Shown here piece after piece: positions 62,115-64,000 of a stretch of 64,000 nucleotides of DNA (positions are counted from its first letter, which is position 1; every line of letters starts with the position of its first letter). The stretch spans positions 434,001-498,000 of the forward strand of contig JAZGTN010000013.1 of assembly GCA_037783415.1 (NCBI GenBank). The letters are read 5' to 3'. This DNA comes from Leptasterias polaris (Eukaryota; Echinodermata; Asteroidea; Forcipulatida; Asteriidae). The translations under genes were made by a program, and so were the position numbers. The notes under the pieces are model-generated. The model searched no databases. It was not told the DNA's origin and was given only the letters and a program-made list of their open reading frames with translations.

Positions 62115-64000
62115 CGCCTCTCTTTCAGCGGCCCCCTACTGCGGGCCCGTAGGGGGCCGCCTCCAGTCTTTCGCAAAGACTTGGGCCCTTTTGTGCAACG
62201 ACAGATGGGTGCTCGATACTGTCGCTCATGGATACAAACTAGAATTCACGAGCACCCCTCCGTCGTCGTACCTCCCTCGGCCTACGCCGATCCCATCCGA
62301 TCAGTTTCAACGCTTGGCTCTCGAATCGGAGATTCTTGCCTTACTTCAAAAAAAGGCAATATACTGTGTCACCAAGGAGGACTCGAACCGAGGGTTTGTT
62401 TCTTCCTTCTTCATCACTCCAAAAAACAGCGGAAAATGGCGCCCAATCCTGAACCTAAGGCCGCTAAACAAGTTCATTCGACCACGTCGGTTCAGGATGG
62501 AGTCCCTCCGCACAGTCCTGAATTGCCTCACAGTCCCGTCTTGGGGTGCAACACTGGACCTGAAGGATGCGTACCTTCACGTACTTGTGTCAGAACATCA
62601 CCGCCATTTCCTCCGCTTCCAGTATCGGGGAACAACATTCGAGTTTCGCTCGCTCCCCTTCGGCCTGTCCACGGCTCCGAGGGTGTTCACGCGACTGGTA
62701 AAAACTGTCGCAGCACTCCTTCGCCTCCACAACGTGCGAATTTTTGTCTACCTGGACGATTGGCTCGTGGTAGGCAATTCCGAAGCCGAAGCCCACTGGG
62801 CGATGAATCTCACTCTCTCCTTAACAAGAGATTTGGGATTCATCATCAATGTAAAGAAGTCCCATTTGACACCTTCATTGAACCCAACTTTTCTCGGGGC
62901 TGTGCTGGACCTTCAACGGGGCATAGCCACACCCACCGAGAAGAGGATTCACAATCTCTTGGAGTGTGTAAACCTCTTCATCTCTGCAAGAGTGGCACCG
63001 GCCTTGGCCTGGTTACGCCTCTTGGGGCTAATGGCAAGCCTAGTAGATCTAGTTCCCTGGTGCAGGATGCGCATGCGCCCAATCCAACTCTATCTTCTTG
63101 CCAAGTATCGTCCAAAACGAGACCCTCTGTCGTTATTGGTTCCGATACTTCCCCAAGTTCTCTTACATCTCAACTGGTGGCTTCAGCGGGAAAATATCAG
63201 CTGCGGCAGAATTTTTCCCCTCCCTCAACCTTCCGTGACCCTAACCACGGATGCATCCCCCTCAGGGTGGGGGGCACATATGGGACCACAGACCACCGCT
63301 GGGACATGGTCCCAAGTAGAGAGATTGTCCCACATCAATGCTCTCGAGTTGCTGGCAGTCCATCGAGCCCTGATACACTTCACTCCCAAAGTGGGGGGAA
63401 AACATGTCCTCATCAAGTCCGACAATTCAACTGTCGTCTCTTACATCAATCGACAAGGGGGGACTCGGTCCCCACCCCTTTGTGTACAGACATGGGACCT
63501 CCTCTGCTGGTGTCTGGCAAACAATGTACACCTGTCTGCATCCCACCTTGCAGGGAAAGCAAACACCCTGGCGGATGCCCTGTCCAGAGGCAGGGTCACC
63601 CCCACGGAGTGGACTCTCCACCAGGCAGTGGTGCAATCCATCTTCCTGAGGTTCGATCGTCCTCACATAGACCTATTCGCATCATCCCTAAACAACCAAC
63701 TACCGGTATACTGCGCTCGCAGTCGGGATCCTCAGGCTTGGGCATCAGACGCCCTCTCAATCGACTGGGAAAACATGTACGCTTATGCTTACCCCCCGAT
63801 CTCACTAATTCCAAGGGTATTAGCCAAAATAGAAGCGGAGACTTGCAGGGTGCTCCTCATTGCTCCTTTCTGGCCTCGACAAGCATGGTTTCAGAGGCTC
63901 ATTCGCCTCCTCATTCATCCCCCAGTCTTACTTCCCCGACGGGCGGATCTCATAGCCCAACCCCGGTCGAAGATCTACCACCCGGGGTCGGAGAACCTCC
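62080..64000 (+). CDS. DIRS1-like ORF2: reverse transcriptase / RNase H / methyltransferase-like (partial)
   Basis: 640 codons without a stop, running off the window. The first ATG in frame is at 62080, inside the end of ORF1; a short overlap or reinitiation would place it downstream of gag. The RT domain has KWRPILNLRPLNKFI, LDLKDAYLHV, FEFRSLPFGLSTAP and the catalytic FVYLDDW (residues 222-228). YLDD-W is the DIRS/Ngaro form. RNase H acids are at about D391 (TDASPSGWG), E423 (NALELLA), D448 (KSDNS) and D499 (LADALSRG). A following IDLFASSLNNQ stretch (from about residue 530) is the DAM-methyltransferase-like part typical of DIRS1 ORFs. All key acids are present, so the enzyme could be active. 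It copies the element's RNA into DNA in the nucleus for recombinase-mediated insertion. Confidence 0.85.
   Translation, partial: MGAVGVGQGVGDASLSAAPYCGPVGGRLQSFAKTWALLCNDRWVLDTVAHGYKLEFTSTPPSSYLPRPTPIPSDQFQRLALESEILALLQKKAIYCVTKEDSNRGFVSSFFITPKNSGKWRPILNLRPLNKFIRPRRFRMESLRTVLNCLTVPSWGATLDLKDAYLHVLVSEHHRHFLRFQYRGTTFEFRSLPFGLSTAPRVFTRLVKTVAALLRLHNVRIFVYLDDWLVVGNSEAEAHWAMNLTLSLTRDLGFIINVKKSHLTPSLNPTFLGAVLDLQRGIATPTEKRIHNLLECVNLFISARVAPALAWLRLLGLMASLVDLVPWCRMRMRPIQLYLLAKYRPKRDPLSLLVPILPQVLLHLNWWLQRENISCGRIFPLPQPSVTLTTDASPSGWGAHMGPQTTAGTWSQVERLSHINALELLAVHRALIHFTPKVGGKHVLIKSDNSTVVSYINRQGGTRSPPLCVQTWDLLCWCLANNVHLSASHLAGKANTLADALSRGRVTPTEWTLHQAVVQSIFLRFDRPHIDLFASSLNNQLPVYCARSRDPQAWASDALSIDWENMYAYAYPPISLIPRVLAKIEAETCRVLLIAPFWPRQAWFQRLIRLLIHPPVLLPRRADLIAQPRSKIYHPGSENL

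Larger units (their letters stand above)
59699..64000 (+). mobile_element. DIRS1-like retrotransposon (right end outside the window)
   Basis: The element starts about TCCACTTCAGGGACTCCCTT, where homology to the receptor unit stops. A leader of about 420 bp is followed by gag-like ORF1 (60117-62114) and overlapping ORF2 with RT, RNase H and a methyltransferase-like part (62080 to the edge). The tyrosine recombinase ORF and the right terminal repeats typical of DIRS1 elements would lie beyond 64000. The coding part is clearly GC-richer than the receptor region. Both ORFs are undamaged as far as visible, which suggests a young copy. Confidence 0.8.

Noticed and set aside
1..64000. CRISPR arrays, operons or other prokaryotic systems
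   Set aside because: The window has spliced exons, SINEs, LINEs and GPCRs; no regularly spaced short repeats or bacterial gene order were seen.

Overview
The window looks like animal nuclear DNA, most likely from an echinoderm (a starfish or relative is my best guess; this is inference). It is AT-rich and dense in dispersed repeats, has introns with GT-AG borders, and carries tRNA-derived SINEs, CR1/L2-like LINE tails, many short inverted-repeat transposons, a DIRS1-type retrotransposon and a tandem cluster of intronless rhodopsin-class receptors. Lineage-specific expansions of such receptors are known from sea urchin and crown-of-thorns starfish.

Left third (1-25.8 kb). A minus-strand coding exon of an unrecognised serine-rich protein (740-1742) faces away from a plus-strand gene that I reconstructed exon by exon as TBCCD1 (TBCC domain-containing protein 1). 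Ten short exons between 7548 and 23867 have matching splice phases and read as the N-terminal half of TBCCD1. The exons for the TBCC domain do not appear in the window. The introns are full of repeats: a hAT-like element, TTAA-flanked MITEs, SINEs, LINE tails and foldback hairpins. Exon 5 sits inside the loop of a long inverted repeat. A 1.1-kb Mutator-like foldback element with a perfect 9-bp target duplication lies at 3503-4604.

Middle (25.8-59.7 kb). All receptor genes are on the minus strand. Copy 1 of a large repeat unit (26157-43467) holds receptors G1 (intact), G2 (intact), G3 (broken), G4 (intact), a TM1-only relic, G5 (broken) and then G6, a receptor cut off after TM5. G6 is the start of copy 2 (43468-58038), which repeats the order with few differences: G2', a G4/G3 chimera, the relic, G5' and G6'. 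Copy 3 starts at 58039 and is interrupted at about 59699. Within copy 2 a deletion of about 2.5 kb joined the intact 5' part of G4 to the 3' part of the broken G3. The joint lies inside a nearly invariant third intracellular loop and produced a new open reading frame. MITE presence or absence in the copies gives a relative order of events.

Right end (59.7-64 kb). A GC-richer DIRS1-like retrotransposon has landed in the tRNA-like head of the SINE in copy 3. It shows a 56-base poly(A) run, an intact gag-like ORF, and an overlapping RT/RNase H/methyltransferase-like ORF that is open to the window edge. The receptor array may resume beyond it.

How they work together: the receptors are probably surface chemoreceptors or peptide-type GPCRs with no known ligand. 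TBCCD1 is a centrosome/basal-body and Golgi-positioning factor with no evident functional link to them. Protein names come from recognised family motifs; no database search was possible.
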